Of a stretch of 64,000 bases of DNA, positions 43,279 through 51,888 are shown piece after piece (within the stretch, counting starts at the first letter, position 1; each line of letters begins with the position of its first letter). A program made the translations under genes and the position numbers. Origin of the DNA: Verrucomicrobiaceae bacterium (GTDB lineage Bacteria; Verrucomicrobiota; Verrucomicrobiia; Verrucomicrobiales; Akkermansiaceae); assembly GCA_027485995.1 (NCBI GenBank), contig JAIXPW010000221.1, forward strand, positions 33,486-97,485, read 5' to 3'. The notes beneath the pieces were generated by a model. It saw only the letters and a list, made by a program, of their open reading frames with translations. It did no database searches and was not told the DNA's origin.

Positions 43279-44445
43279 TTACGCTCCCTGGCGTCTCTCA
43301 AGTCGACGATTCAGTTTATTGACTAGATTTTTACCGAGCGCGATTCCCCGAAGCTCTATCACTTTGTACAATATGTGTGAAATGGCCAAGGTGACAATTA
43401 TCGTAATGGCTCCTAGCGTATACATGTGCCCTTCTTGGGATAATGTCGGGAAGTATTTCAAAAGAAAATACTGCGAAGCAATAATCACAAGCATGTGACT
43501 CAGGTAGATGCTGTATGAGATTTTACCCAAGTACACCGCGATAGGATTTGAGAACAGCTTAGCAATCAGTTTAATGTATGACGGCGGCTGAGTCTTTTGG
43601 ATATCCAATAGAATGGAGAAGAAGTTTAGCCAAATGGCGCATGGAAGCATGTAAACGTTGAACTTTGGGTTAAACAAAAGCAGGATCGATAATGTCAGCC
43701 CAATTGGGAAAAACTCAATACTGATTTGGGATGATTGTAATCTCTTGAAGAGAAAATACGATAATCCGCCGGCATAAAAATACTCAATATGCATGGGTAA
43801 AAATGCGCCATATTCGACGAATGGCATGATCTTGCCTATGAAGAATGCGATTAAAACTCCAGCAGATACCATCAATATGGAATACTTCTTCAGCGGTTGC
43901 AGACGCCAGAAAATGAGTGGTGCGATCAAGTAAAATTGCCACTCTAGAGAGATGCTCCATGCTGGAGCTAAATAAGCTGACGGAGCATTCGGCAGTATGG
44001 CCTGAGGGACAACTCCATGAAGCATGGGCAAGTGTAGTAAAACATGAGCCAGTGTATTTTGTGACCACAAACTAACGGGAGACGTAGTGGGTTCGACTTG
44101 AATTGCAGAATTCGGGAATAGGTCAAAAAATGCGATTTTGTTGATGCCGTTGATCTGAGAGAGGGGAATACTTACAAGAAAAAGTATGATAAAAAGCGGC
44201 CAAACTCTAAAAAATCGATTCGCAATGAAGTTGAGATATTTTTCCCGCTTGTGGTCGAGTAAATAGAATATCACAAATCCGCTAACGATCACAAATACAT
44301 CGACGGCAAACCAACCTTGCCAAAGTTTTTTGGCGATTGGGTTAAGGGTTGCTTCCGTATAACCGCTCTCGCATAACACATGACTACATAAAACCCAAAA
44401 GGCCAAAAATGCCCGAAGCCCCTCTATGTGAATGATTCGATTCAT
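43279..44445 (-). CDS. Acyltransferase 3 (OafA/YrhL-like) membrane protein, AT-rich
   Basis: A 388-residue membrane acyltransferase with about ten hydrophobic segments and the family start NRIIHIEGLRAFLAFWVLCS. The conserved RFFRVWPLFIILF segment and APAWSISLEWQFYLIAPLIF follow. It transfers acyl groups such as O-acetyl to surface glycans. There is no SGNH domain. The gene is clearly more AT-rich than both flanks, a sign of recent acquisition. Start at ATG 44443-44445, before the conserved His. The 280-bp gap to the right is the divergent promoter region of the metal locus. Confidence 0.88.
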   Translation of the reverse strand: MNRIIHIEGLRAFLAFWVLCSHVLCESGYTEATLNPIAKKLWQGWFAVDVFVIVSGFVIFYLLDHKREKYLNFIANRFFRVWPLFIILFLVSIPLSQINGINKIAFFDLFPNSAIQVEPTTSPVSLWSQNTLAHVLLHLPMLHGVVPQAILPNAPSAYLAPAWSISLEWQFYLIAPLIFWRLQPLKKYSILMVSAGVLIAFFIGKIMPFVEYGAFLPMHIEYFYAGGLSYFLFKRLQSSQISIEFFPIGLTLSILLLFNPKFNVYMLPCAIWLNFFSILLDIQKTQPPSYIKLIAKLFSNPIAVYLGKISYSIYLSHMLVIIASQYFLLKYFPTLSQEGHMYTLGAITIIVTLAISHILYKVIELRGIALGKNLVNKLNRRLERRQGA

Positions 44446-44676
44446 TGAATTGGTTTGGGCTGCCATGACTTGCTGCTTGCTTACAGACGCAGAGAGCTCA
44501 TTCGGGCTGAGCCTGCCTTTCAAGCTCATTCTGCCAAGGGCGGATGTTTTCTGCTAAGAGTTCAAATGGACCAGATAGAATGAAAAGACTGACCTTGCCT
44601 GAAATTTCTTGAAGGGGGGCACCTGCTAAGTGTCACGGGGAATAGTGATTTCAGGACAGTGGAATTGAATGACACT

Positions 44677-44717
44677 AAAAATTAGCCTTGAGTATAGAAA
44701 TTAGCCCAGGCTAATTT
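44677..44717 (+). promoter_or_regulatory. TTAGCC-type palindromic operator upstream of the barrel gene
   Basis: AAATTAGCCCAGGCTAATTT at 44698-44717 is a perfect 9-bp inverted repeat with a 2-bp centre, ending 9 bp before the ATG at 44727. A second half-site, AAAAATTAGCCTTGAG, starts at 44677. The form fits operators of DtxR/MntR-family metal regulators. A related site precedes sitA. Confidence 0.65.
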
Positions 44718-44726
44718 CCGTGCGAA

Positions 44727-45500
44727 ATGAAGGCCTCCCCACCCCGAAACAAGGCGCTTCGCCGCCTACTCGTCTCCCTGATCCTGCCGGCTTGCTCCGC
44801 TGCGGAGCTCCGGCCCCTCAGTACAGACCGACCCGACACGACGGAAAGCCCCCACACGGTCGATGCCGGACATTTCCAGTTTGAAATGGAAATCGCCAAC
44901 TGGACCCGCGATGGCCGCGCGCGGGAATTTTCCCTCGGGGAGCTGAACGCCAAGATCGGCCTCAATGACGCCACCGATTTGCAGGTCGTGCTGCCATTTT
45001 ACACGCGGGTCAGGAATGGGGACGAAGGATTCGGCGACATCCAGCTTCGCCTGAAACACAATCTCTGGGGAAATGACGAGGGCTCGACCGCGCTCGCCGT
45101 GATGCCCTTCATCAAGATTCCCACCGCGAACGGAGATCTGGGAAATGGCGATTTCGAGGGAGGACTCATCGTTCCCTTCGGCTTCGAAGGTCCGGCTGGC
45201 TGGGACTGCGCGGTGATGGCGGAAGTGGACATCGAGTCGGATGAAGACGGGCGGGGGAGCCACCTCGTGGGCCTGTTCTCCGCAACGGCCGGCCATTCGA
45301 TCACGGAAACCACCGGCCTGTTCCTCGAACTCGTCGCCATGCAGAGCGCCGAATCCGGTGCGGACTTCGAAGCCTATTTCAACACCGGCGTCGTCTGGGC
45401 GGTTACCCCGACCTGGCAGCTCGACGGCGGCATCCGCGTCGGCCTGACCTCAGCCTCCGTCGATTTCACGCCGTTCCTCGGCATCAGCACGAAGTTTTGA
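44727..45500 (+). CDS. Outer-membrane beta-barrel protein (MetA-pathway transporter family)
   Basis: A 257-residue exported protein. After a signal sequence (LLVSLILPACSAAEL) it shows amphipathic beta strands with turns typical of the Phenol_MetA_deg/transporter family (STDRPDTTESPHTVDAGHFQ, ATDLQVVLPFYTRV, GFGDIQLRLKHNLWG). It ends in Phe (SVDFTPFLGISTKF), as outer-membrane proteins do. It shares its operator type with sitA, so I infer a metal-regulated outer-membrane route. The family's substrates are mostly unknown. Confidence 0.75.
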   Translation: MKASPPRNKALRRLLVSLILPACSAAELRPLSTDRPDTTESPHTVDAGHFQFEMEIANWTRDGRAREFSLGELNAKIGLNDATDLQVVLPFYTRVRNGDEGFGDIQLRLKHNLWGNDEGSTALAVMPFIKIPTANGDLGNGDFEGGLIVPFGFEGPAGWDCAVMAEVDIESDEDGRGSHLVGLFSATAGHSITETTGLFLELVAMQSAESGADFEAYFNTGVVWAVTPTWQLDGGIRVGLTSASVDFTPFLGISTKF

Positions 45501-45505
45501 CCAAA

Positions 45506-45526
45506 AATTTAGCCTCATCTAAAATT
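45506..45526 (+). promoter_or_regulatory. TTAGCC-type operator upstream of sitA
   Basis: TTTAG (45508-45512), CCTCAT, CTAAA (45519-45523) form an inverted repeat inside AATTTAGCCTCATCTAAAAT. It shares AAATT(T)AGCC with the sites at 44677-44717 and ends 17 bp before the sitA start. Confidence 0.6.
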
Positions 45527-45542
45527 CTACGTTGAACCGAAC

Positions 45543-46511
45543 ATGAAAACGACCAAAAATCGCACCATGAAATCCGACCATCGGAACCGAGGGCCGCTCC
45601 GTCGACGGGGCCTTTTTCTGCTGATCAGTGGTCTTTTTGTCGTGCTCGCGCTGGGCTGCAGCGGCGAGAAGAAATCGCGCCCATCGGGAAAAAAGCTCGT
45701 CGTCACCAGCTTCACCATCATCGCCGACATGGCGCGGGAAGTCGCCGGGGATGCCGCCGACGTGGAGTCCATCACCAAGCCCGGCGCGGAGATCCACGGC
45801 TACGACCCGACGCCAAAAGACATCGTGAAGGCGCAGAGAGCCGACCTGGTGTTGTGGAACGGGATGAACCTCGAACTCTGGTTCGAGAAATTCTTCGCCA
45901 ACGTCAAGGATGTGCCCAGCGCGGTGCTGACGGAGGGCGTGACGCCGATGGGCATCACCGAAGGACCCTACACCGGAAAGCCGAATCCCCACGCCTGGAT
46001 GTCGCCTGCCAATGCCGTGATCTACGTCGAAAACATCCGCAAGGCGCTCGTGAACATGGACCCTGCGAACGAGTCCGTTTACACAGCGAATGCCGCTGCT
46101 TACACCGCGAAGATCAAGGCGCTGGACGAGCCGGTCCGGCAGAAGCTCGCCGCCATTCCGGAGGCGCAGCGTTGGCTGGTCAGCAGCGAGGGCGCGTTCT
46201 CCTACCTCTGCGCGAACTATGGTCTCCGCCCGCTTTACCTCTGGCCGATCAATGCCGATGCCCAAGGCACGCCGCAGCAGGTCCGGCAGGTGATCGACGG
46301 CGTGCGGGAGCACAAGATTCCGGTCGTCTTTTCCGAGAGCACCGTCAGCGACAAGCCCGCGCAACAGGTCGCCCAGGAAACCGGGGCCCGCTACGGCGGC
46401 GTGCTCTACGTCGACTCGCTGACCGACGCTTCCGGTCCGGCGCCGACGTATTTGAAATTGTTGGAAGCGAATGCGGAGACCATCGTGAAAGGATTCCTCA
46501 CACCTCCATGA
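45543..46511 (+). CDS. sitA: Manganese/iron ABC transporter substrate-binding lipoprotein
   Basis: A 322-residue cluster A-I (SitA/YfeA-like) binding protein. The lipobox LALGC gives lipid-modified Cys39. Metal ligands are suggested by [36 protein letters not shown] and the last Asp in [20 protein letters not shown]. The close match to enterobacterial SitA over [20 protein letters not shown] supports Mn(II)/Fe(II) rather than zinc; there is no His-rich loop. It is the first gene of a run of six co-oriented genes, with its stop overlapping sitB (ATGA), below a DtxR/MntR-like operator. Confidence 0.92.
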   Translation: MKTTKNRTMKSDHRNRGPLRRRGLFLLISGLFVVLALGCSGEKKSRPSGKKLVVTSFTIIADMAREVAGDAADVESITKPGAEIHGYDPTPKDIVKAQRADLVLWNGMNLELWFEKFFANVKDVPSAVLTEGVTPMGITEGPYTGKPNPHAWMSPANAVIYVENIRKALVNMDPANESVYTANAAAYTAKIKALDEPVRQKLAAIPEAQRWLVSSEGAFSYLCANYGLRPLYLWPINADAQGTPQQVRQVIDGVREHKIPVVFSESTVSDKPAQQVAQETGARYGGVLYVDSLTDASGPAPTYLKLLEANAETIVKGFLTPP

Positions 46512-47413
46512 GTTCGCCCGTCAGTGATCCGTGTCTCGATGTCGAGGGCGTCTCGGTGGCCTATCCCAACGGCCATCTTGCCCTGCGCGACGCCACTTTC
46601 CACCTCGCCAGTGGCACGATCTGCGCGCTGGTCGGGGTGAATGGCAGTGGGAAGTCGACGCTGTTCAAGAGCATCATGGGCTTCGTGAAACCCACCGCCG
46701 GCAGCGTCACCATCAACGGCCTGCCGGTGCGCGAGGTGCTCAAGCAGCACCTGGTCGCCTACGTTCCCCAGGCAGAGGACGTCGACTGGGAATTTCCCGT
46801 CAGCGTCTGGGATGTGGCGATGATGGGCCGCTATGGTGCGATGAATTTCCTCCGCATCCCGCGTGCCGTCGACAAGGCGAAGGTCGAGGAAAGCCTGCGC
46901 CGCGTTTCGATGTGGGAGTTCAAGGACCGCCAGATCGGCGAGCTCAGCGGCGGTCAGAAAAAGCGCGTCTTCCTCGCCCGAGCCCTCGCCCAGGGCGGTC
47001 GTGTGATCCTGCTCGACGAGCCTTTCACCGGGGTGGATGTGAAGACCGAGGAGGCGATCATCGCCCTGCTCCGAGAACTGCGCTCGGCCGGCTGCATCAT
47101 CCTCGTTTCCACTCACAACCTCGGCAGCGTTCCGGAATTCTGTGATCAGGTGGTGCTCATCAACCGCACCGTGCTCGCCTATGGCGCGACCTCGCGGGTG
47201 TTCACCGAAGAGAATCTCGCGGCGGCCTTCGGCGGCGTGCTGCGGCAGTTCCACTTCGAGCACTCGACCGTCCAGGAGCACGACGGACGGACGATCCGGG
47301 TTCTAACAGACGACGAGCGCCCGCTCATTTTCGGCAAGGACGGCCACCTCGAATACAAGGACCGCCAGGAACACGAGGAACTCCTCAAACAACGATCCGA
47401 GGAACATGAGTGA
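46508..47413 (+). CDS. sitB: Manganese/iron ABC transporter ATPase
   Basis: A 301-residue ATPase starting at ATG 46508 within the sitA stop. Walker [10 protein letters not shown], signature LSGGQKKR, Walker [13 protein letters not shown] and switch His in VSTHNLGSV are intact. A C-terminal extension of about 55 residues ([20 protein letters not shown]) ends in charged repeats ([14 protein letters not shown]) and is longer than usual. It overlaps sitC by 8 bp. It powers the SitC/SitD channel. Confidence 0.94.
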   Translation: MSSPVSDPCLDVEGVSVAYPNGHLALRDATFHLASGTICALVGVNGSGKSTLFKSIMGFVKPTAGSVTINGLPVREVLKQHLVAYVPQAEDVDWEFPVSVWDVAMMGRYGAMNFLRIPRAVDKAKVEESLRRVSMWEFKDRQIGELSGGQKKRVFLARALAQGGRVILLDEPFTGVDVKTEEAIIALLRELRSAGCIILVSTHNLGSVPEFCDQVVLINRTVLAYGATSRVFTEENLAAAFGGVLRQFHFEHSTVQEHDGRTIRVLTDDERPLIFGKDGHLEYKDRQEHEELLKQRSEEHE

Positions 47414-48260
47414 TCTCCTCATTCCGTTTCAGTACGACTACATGCTGCGGGCCATTTGGGTCAGCGCGTTGATTGGGGGGACTTGTGGATTCCTTTCCTC
47501 CTTCGTCACGCTCAAGGGCTGGTCGCTGATGGGGGATGCCTTGTCGCATGCGGTGGTTCCGGGAGTGGCGATCGCCTTCATTCTTGGTCTTCCCTTCGCG
47601 GTTGGGGCCTTTGTCGCCGGGCTGCTGGCGGCGGCGACGATGGCGTTCATCAAGGCGAAGAGCCGTATTCGCGAGGACGCGACCATCGGGATCGTGTTCA
47701 CAAGCTACTTCGCGCTCGGGCTGGTGCTGATTTCCAAATTCGCGACCAACAAGGACCTGAAGGTAATCCTGTTAGGCAACATCCTCGGCATCGCCGATCC
47801 CGACATTTTGCAGGTCATCCTCATCAGCGCGGTGACGCTGATCGTGCTGGGCTTGAAGTGGAAGGATCTGATGCTGTTCTGTTTCGATCCGAACCAGGCC
47901 CGCACGCTGGGACTGCGCGCGGGGGTGCTGCACGTGACCTTGCTGGCCTTGCTCGCGGCCACGTCAGTCGCCGCGCTGCAGGCGGTCGGGGCCTGTCTGG
48001 TGGTGGCGATGCTGGTGACGCCGGGAGCGACCGCCTATCTGTTGACTGATCGTTTCGGGAAAATGCTCTGGCTTTCATCCGGCATGGGCGTGGCCACCTC
48101 GCTGGTCGGTGCTTATGCGAGTTACTATTTCAACGGCGCGACCGGAGGCTGCATCGTCACGCTCCAGACTTTGGTGTTTCTCGCGGCCTTCATCTTCGCG
48201 CCGAAACACGGCATCCTCGCCTCGAAACGCCGGGTGCGCCTCAGCGCCGAACGACCATGA
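47406..48260 (+). CDS. sitC: Manganese/iron ABC transporter permease
   Basis: A 284-residue ABC-3 family permease with about eight membrane helices. Typical segments are [40 protein letters not shown] and [20 protein letters not shown]. It is homologous to the next gene; together they form the heterodimeric channel of a SitABCD importer. The sitB stop and the sitD start overlap it on either side, showing translational coupling. Confidence 0.94.
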   Translation: MSDLLIPFQYDYMLRAIWVSALIGGTCGFLSSFVTLKGWSLMGDALSHAVVPGVAIAFILGLPFAVGAFVAGLLAAATMAFIKAKSRIREDATIGIVFTSYFALGLVLISKFATNKDLKVILLGNILGIADPDILQVILISAVTLIVLGLKWKDLMLFCFDPNQARTLGLRAGVLHVTLLALLAATSVAALQAVGACLVVAMLVTPGATAYLLTDRFGKMLWLSSGMGVATSLVGAYASYYFNGATGGCIVTLQTLVFLAAFIFAPKHGILASKRRVRLSAERP

Positions 48261-49102
48261 GCGAACTCTTCGAGCCCCTTCAGTTTCCCTTCATGCGTGA
48301 CGCGCTGTTGGTGGGAAGCGTCGTCGCCGCGATGTGCGCGGTGCTGTCGTGCTTCCTGATCCTGAAAGGTTGGTCGCTGATGGGTGACGCCATTTCGCAT
48401 GCGGTTCTGCCGGGCATCGTGATCGCCTACATTGTCGGGATTCCTCTCGCGATCGGGGCGTTTGCGGCCGGGTTGTTTTGCGCGATCGGCACCGGCTTCA
48501 TCAAACAGAACAGCCGGATCAAGGAGGACACGGTGATGGGCGTGGTGTTCACGGGCCTGTTCGCCTTCGGGCTGGTGCTCTTCAGCCGCACGTCGTCGGA
48601 CATGCACCTCGATCACATCCTGGTGGGAAACATTCTCGGCATCACCCGGTCGCAAGTGTGGCAGACGCTCGGGCTGGGCAGCGTGGTGCTGGCGATCACG
48701 CTGGCGCTGCGCCGTGACCTGCTGCTGATTTGCTTTGATCCGGGTCAGGCGCGGGTGCTGGCCTTGCCGGATCGATTTCTCAACTACCTGCTGCTCGGAC
48801 TGCTTTCGATGGCCATCGTGGTCTCCCTCCAGGCGGTGGGCATCATCCTGGTGGTCGCGATGCTGGTGACGCCGGGCAGCATCGCACACCTGTGGACGGA
48901 TCGCTTTGATCGGATGCTCGTGATCGCCGAGGTCTCTGCGGTGGTCTCGACGGCGATCGGAATTTTCATCAGCTACCACCTCGACGCCTCCACCGGTGGC
49001 TGCATCGTGTTGGTGCAGGCTCTCGTGTTCGTCGCCTCGCTGCTGTTCGCGCCGAAGCATGGAATCTTGAAACGCCGGACACGAGCTGAAGGTGCGGCTT
49101 GA
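48257..49102 (+). CDS. sitD: Manganese/iron ABC transporter permease
   Basis: A 281-residue ABC-3 permease paralogous to sitC ([60 protein letters not shown]). Its start overlaps the sitC stop (ATGA, 48257-48260). The basic C-terminus ([17 protein letters not shown]) ends 32 bp before the DUF318 permease start. Two different permeases rather than a homodimer is the usual SitCD/YfeCD arrangement. Confidence 0.94.
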   Translation: MSELFEPLQFPFMRDALLVGSVVAAMCAVLSCFLILKGWSLMGDAISHAVLPGIVIAYIVGIPLAIGAFAAGLFCAIGTGFIKQNSRIKEDTVMGVVFTGLFAFGLVLFSRTSSDMHLDHILVGNILGITRSQVWQTLGLGSVVLAITLALRRDLLLICFDPGQARVLALPDRFLNYLLLGLLSMAIVVSLQAVGIILVVAMLVTPGSIAHLWTDRFDRMLVIAEVSAVVSTAIGIFISYHLDASTGGCIVLVQALVFVASLLFAPKHGILKRRTRAEGAA

Positions 49103-49134
49103 GGTCGTGGGAGAGGCCGGTTAATTCTTTTTGC

Positions 49135-50082
49135 ATGCCGGATGCCCGACAGGATTTCGCATTCGCGTTTCTCAGCCTCTTGTTCGAAGGAGCGCCGTTC
49201 ATCTTGCTGGGCACGCTCATCAGCGGCCTGCTTGATGTTTACCTGCCGTCCGGTGCGATGGATCGCCTGCTGCCGAAGAACAGGATTGGCGCGGTGCTTG
49301 TCGCTGGCCTGCTCGGCGCGATCTTTCCCGTCTGTGAATGCGCGGTCGTGCCGGTGATCCGGCGCTTGGTGAAAAAGGGCCTGCCGGTTTCCTGTGCGCT
49401 GACCTACATGCTCGCCGCACCGATCCTGAATCCGATCACGGCGCTGAGCACGTGGAAGGCCTTTGAGGGACAGGATGCCGGGCTCATGACGGCCTCGCGC
49501 CTGCTGCTGGGCTTTTTCGTGGCGGTGGGGGTCGGGCTGATCGTGTCGCGAATGCCACTGGCTGCCGTGTTGAAACGAAAGCTGATCGACGATCTCGACC
49601 ATTCCCACGAACCCACCTGCTGCGGCTCGTCGTGCGGCAGCGATTGTGGCGATCATTCCAGCGACACCAAACTGCTCTCCGCCTTCCGTTCCGCGCTGCG
49701 TGATTTCGTGGACGTCGGGGCCTACTTCGCGATCGGGGTCACTCTAACAGCCTTGTTCAACACCGGCATCGCCCCCGGTGCGGTGTGGCTCGATGACGTG
49801 GCGAGGCACCCCGTCGGCGCGCCGATGGCCCTCATGGCGCTGGCTTACATCCTGAGCCTTTGCAGCACCTCGGACGCCTTCATCGCCGCCACGCTGCACA
49901 GCTTCTCGAATGGCGCGAAGCTGGCCTTCCTGGTCTTTGGGCCGATGCTCGATGTGAAGCTGACCTTCCTGTATCAAACGGTGCTGCGCAGGCGCTTCAT
50001 CGTCCTTCTCGCGCTTGGTCTTTTTGTCTCGATCGGCGGGCTTTCCATCCTCTGGCAACTCTGGTTCTCCGCGCACCCATGA
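49135..50082 (+). CDS. DUF318/ArsP_1-type permease with a Cys/His-rich loop
   Basis: A 315-residue permease with about eight membrane helices. The family signature PVCECAVVPVIRRLVKKGLP, LTYMLAAPILNPITALSTW and the later LSLCSTSDAFIAATL are present. The central cytosolic loop is metal-ligand rich: SHEPTCCGSSCGSDCGDHSS near residues 160-180. Family members move metals or methylated arsenic, or pair with TIGR03943 proteins as here. It follows sitD by 32 bp and is coupled to the next gene by ATGA. Metal export or sensing is inferred from the operon. Confidence 0.85.
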   Translation: MPDARQDFAFAFLSLLFEGAPFILLGTLISGLLDVYLPSGAMDRLLPKNRIGAVLVAGLLGAIFPVCECAVVPVIRRLVKKGLPVSCALTYMLAAPILNPITALSTWKAFEGQDAGLMTASRLLLGFFVAVGVGLIVSRMPLAAVLKRKLIDDLDHSHEPTCCGSSCGSDCGDHSSDTKLLSAFRSALRDFVDVGAYFAIGVTLTALFNTGIAPGAVWLDDVARHPVGAPMALMALAYILSLCSTSDAFIAATLHSFSNGAKLAFLVFGPMLDVKLTFLYQTVLRRRFIVLLALGLFVSIGGLSILWQLWFSAHP

Positions 50083-50876
50083 GCCCGAAACTTTCCCGCA
50101 TCCTGCTGTCGCTGGCGGTCCTTTCGTGGAGTGTCACGCTGTTGTATTTCCACACCAGCGGCCGCATCACCCGCTACCTCGCACCGGACTTCCGGCTGAT
50201 CTGCCTGATCGGCGGACTCGGCCTGGCGGTGCTCGGGATCTTCAACCTGGTGATGGCGGGTGATCAGGACGGCCATGCCTGTGAAGACGGCCACGATCAT
50301 GGCTCCTCCGATCTTCCGACGACGGTGGTGCTGCTGTTGATGCTGGTCCCATTGGGGCTTTCACTCGCGTGGTCGAAGGACGCCTACTCGTCAGGAGCGC
50401 TCGCGCGAAAGGGTCTTTACGAGACGCCTTCCCGCTCCCAGATCACCACCACCGCTGCCCTGCCGATCACCCGTGAGGACTTGGAAAAATCCCATCGCAA
50501 AACGGCGGATGGCTCCCTGGAGTTCGATCTGATCGAACTCTTTCTCGCCACCGGAGATCGCGATCAGCAACGGCTCCTTGACGGGATGAAAGTCGCCACG
50601 CTGGGCCGCATCGTTGACGAGCGGGACCACAATGCCGCCGGCACCCGCAAGCGACTCTACCGGCTGTTCATGACCTGCTGCGCCGCGGACAGCCGGGCGA
50701 TTCCGATCATCCTCGAGTTCGGAAAAACTCCACCGCCGTTGCCCGACAACGGCTGGGTGCGGGTCAGTGGCACGCTCGGGTTTCCGATCGTCGGTGGCGT
50801 GATGCAACCCGTGTTGACCGTTGATCAGGCAAGCGCGGTCACGGCTCCAGCGGAGGAAAGTTTCCAGCGCCGCTGA
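50079..50876 (+). CDS. TIGR03943-family membrane protein
   Basis: A 265-residue protein with two or three N-terminal membrane helices (LSRILLSLAVLSWSVTLLYF, LICLIGGLGLAVLGIFNLVM). A His/Asp-rich loop follows (DQDGHACEDGHDHGSSDL), then another helix and a soluble C-terminal domain with RLFMTCCAADSRAIPIILEF. This family almost always accompanies a DUF318 permease; the pair is known as YcgQ/YcgR in Bacillus subtilis. It starts in the stop of the permease gene and is last in the operon. Confidence 0.88.
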   Translation: MSPKLSRILLSLAVLSWSVTLLYFHTSGRITRYLAPDFRLICLIGGLGLAVLGIFNLVMAGDQDGHACEDGHDHGSSDLPTTVVLLLMLVPLGLSLAWSKDAYSSGALARKGLYETPSRSQITTTAALPITREDLEKSHRKTADGSLEFDLIELFLATGDRDQQRLLDGMKVATLGRIVDERDHNAAGTRKRLYRLFMTCCAADSRAIPIILEFGKTPPPLPDNGWVRVSGTLGFPIVGGVMQPVLTVDQASAVTAPAEESFQRR

Positions 50877-50885
50877 GCCGCGTGG

Positions 50886-51836
50886 TCACGGTGCCGGAGT
50901 GGCCGGAGCAGCCGGAGCCACCGCCGCCCTGGGCTCGAGCAAGGCCCTGAACTGCTTCGTCCAGTCGATCGCCTTCGGGTGGGTGGCGTATTTCTCGATG
51001 TGCTGGAACATCCTGAGCGCGGCCCCGCGTTGGTCGCCGGCCTTGAAGACGTCCTCTTCCTCCTGCCAGAGGAACTCGGGATAGGTTTCGGTCACGAATT
51101 TTTCCTGCTCGGGTGAACGCCCGCCGTCACGCGAGGCCTTCTCATCGGCCCCGCGGCTCCAGTGCTCGACGATGAGCGTTTCCTGCTGAATGCGATGCGC
51201 CCAGGCGGCCCGCAGGCTTTCAACCCGGTCGGGTCGGCGCAGCGGTGGGAAAATGACCTTTCCGTAAATGTTCCCGAGTTCGATGGGAGACAAGGGCCAC
51301 TCGTTCGCCTTCACAGCGCCGATCTCATACACCTGAGCGAACACCGTCGAGAGCACGCCTTGACGCAGAAGATCTCGCTGGCCGTCGAGACTTGCGATGT
51401 CGGCGAAAACATCATCGACCGCCTTGGCGGCATCCGGCGAGAACTTGACGACCGATTCCTTCGAGCTGGCCACCTGGAGCGTCAGCACAAGCCAGCGCAG
51501 CTGATGGCGCAGCGCCCGCCTGAAGCCCGGACTCTTGAGCTGATCATCCTGCTTCTTCTTCCATTCACGGAAATCAGACTCCTTCCGGTTCTTGTCATCG
51601 AACTGCAGCTTCTCGACGCACTTCAGGTAAAATTCGATCGCCGCCTCATCGCTGGCCATCGCGCCACGGTAGGCCACGATCGCGGCGTTGAAGCGCTCGT
51701 TGATCAGCTTCTCGGAGCCTTCCTGAATCTTCGTCAAGCGCTCGATCAACGCCTCACGATCGGCCTCGGTCAGCGGATCGGCGTGCAGCAGTGGGGTGAG
51801 GGTGAGTGCGACGGCGAGGGTTTTCAGGGCACGCAT
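50886..51836 (-). CDS. Exported helical hypothetical protein
   Basis: Starting at ATG 51834-51836, a 316-residue protein. It has a signal peptide (LKTLAVALTLTPLLHA) and a mostly alpha-helical charged body (ALIERLTKIQEGSEKLINER, KLQFDDKNRKESDFREWKKK). The C-terminus is a low-complexity Ala/Pro tail (VAPAAPATPAP). No family is recognised; the style recalls exported helical repeat proteins common in Verrucomicrobiota. It converges on the TIGR03943 gene with a 9-bp gap. Confidence 0.7.
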   Translation of the reverse strand: MRALKTLAVALTLTPLLHADPLTEADREALIERLTKIQEGSEKLINERFNAAIVAYRGAMASDEAAIEFYLKCVEKLQFDDKNRKESDFREWKKKQDDQLKSPGFRRALRHQLRWLVLTLQVASSKESVVKFSPDAAKAVDDVFADIASLDGQRDLLRQGVLSTVFAQVYEIGAVKANEWPLSPIELGNIYGKVIFPPLRRPDRVESLRAAWAHRIQQETLIVEHWSRGADEKASRDGGRSPEQEKFVTETYPEFLWQEEEDVFKAGDQRGAALRMFQHIEKYATHPKAIDWTKQFRALLEPRAAVAPAAPATPAP

Positions 51837-51888
51837 GCATGCGTTTCTGGCATAGCCTGCCCACCTCGCCAAGCAATCCATTCATTTC

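Noticed and set aside
43279..44529. Longer start of the acyltransferase at 44529.
   Set aside because: The extra 28 residues are polar and unconserved, while the ATG at 44443-44445 directly precedes the family's conserved first helix.
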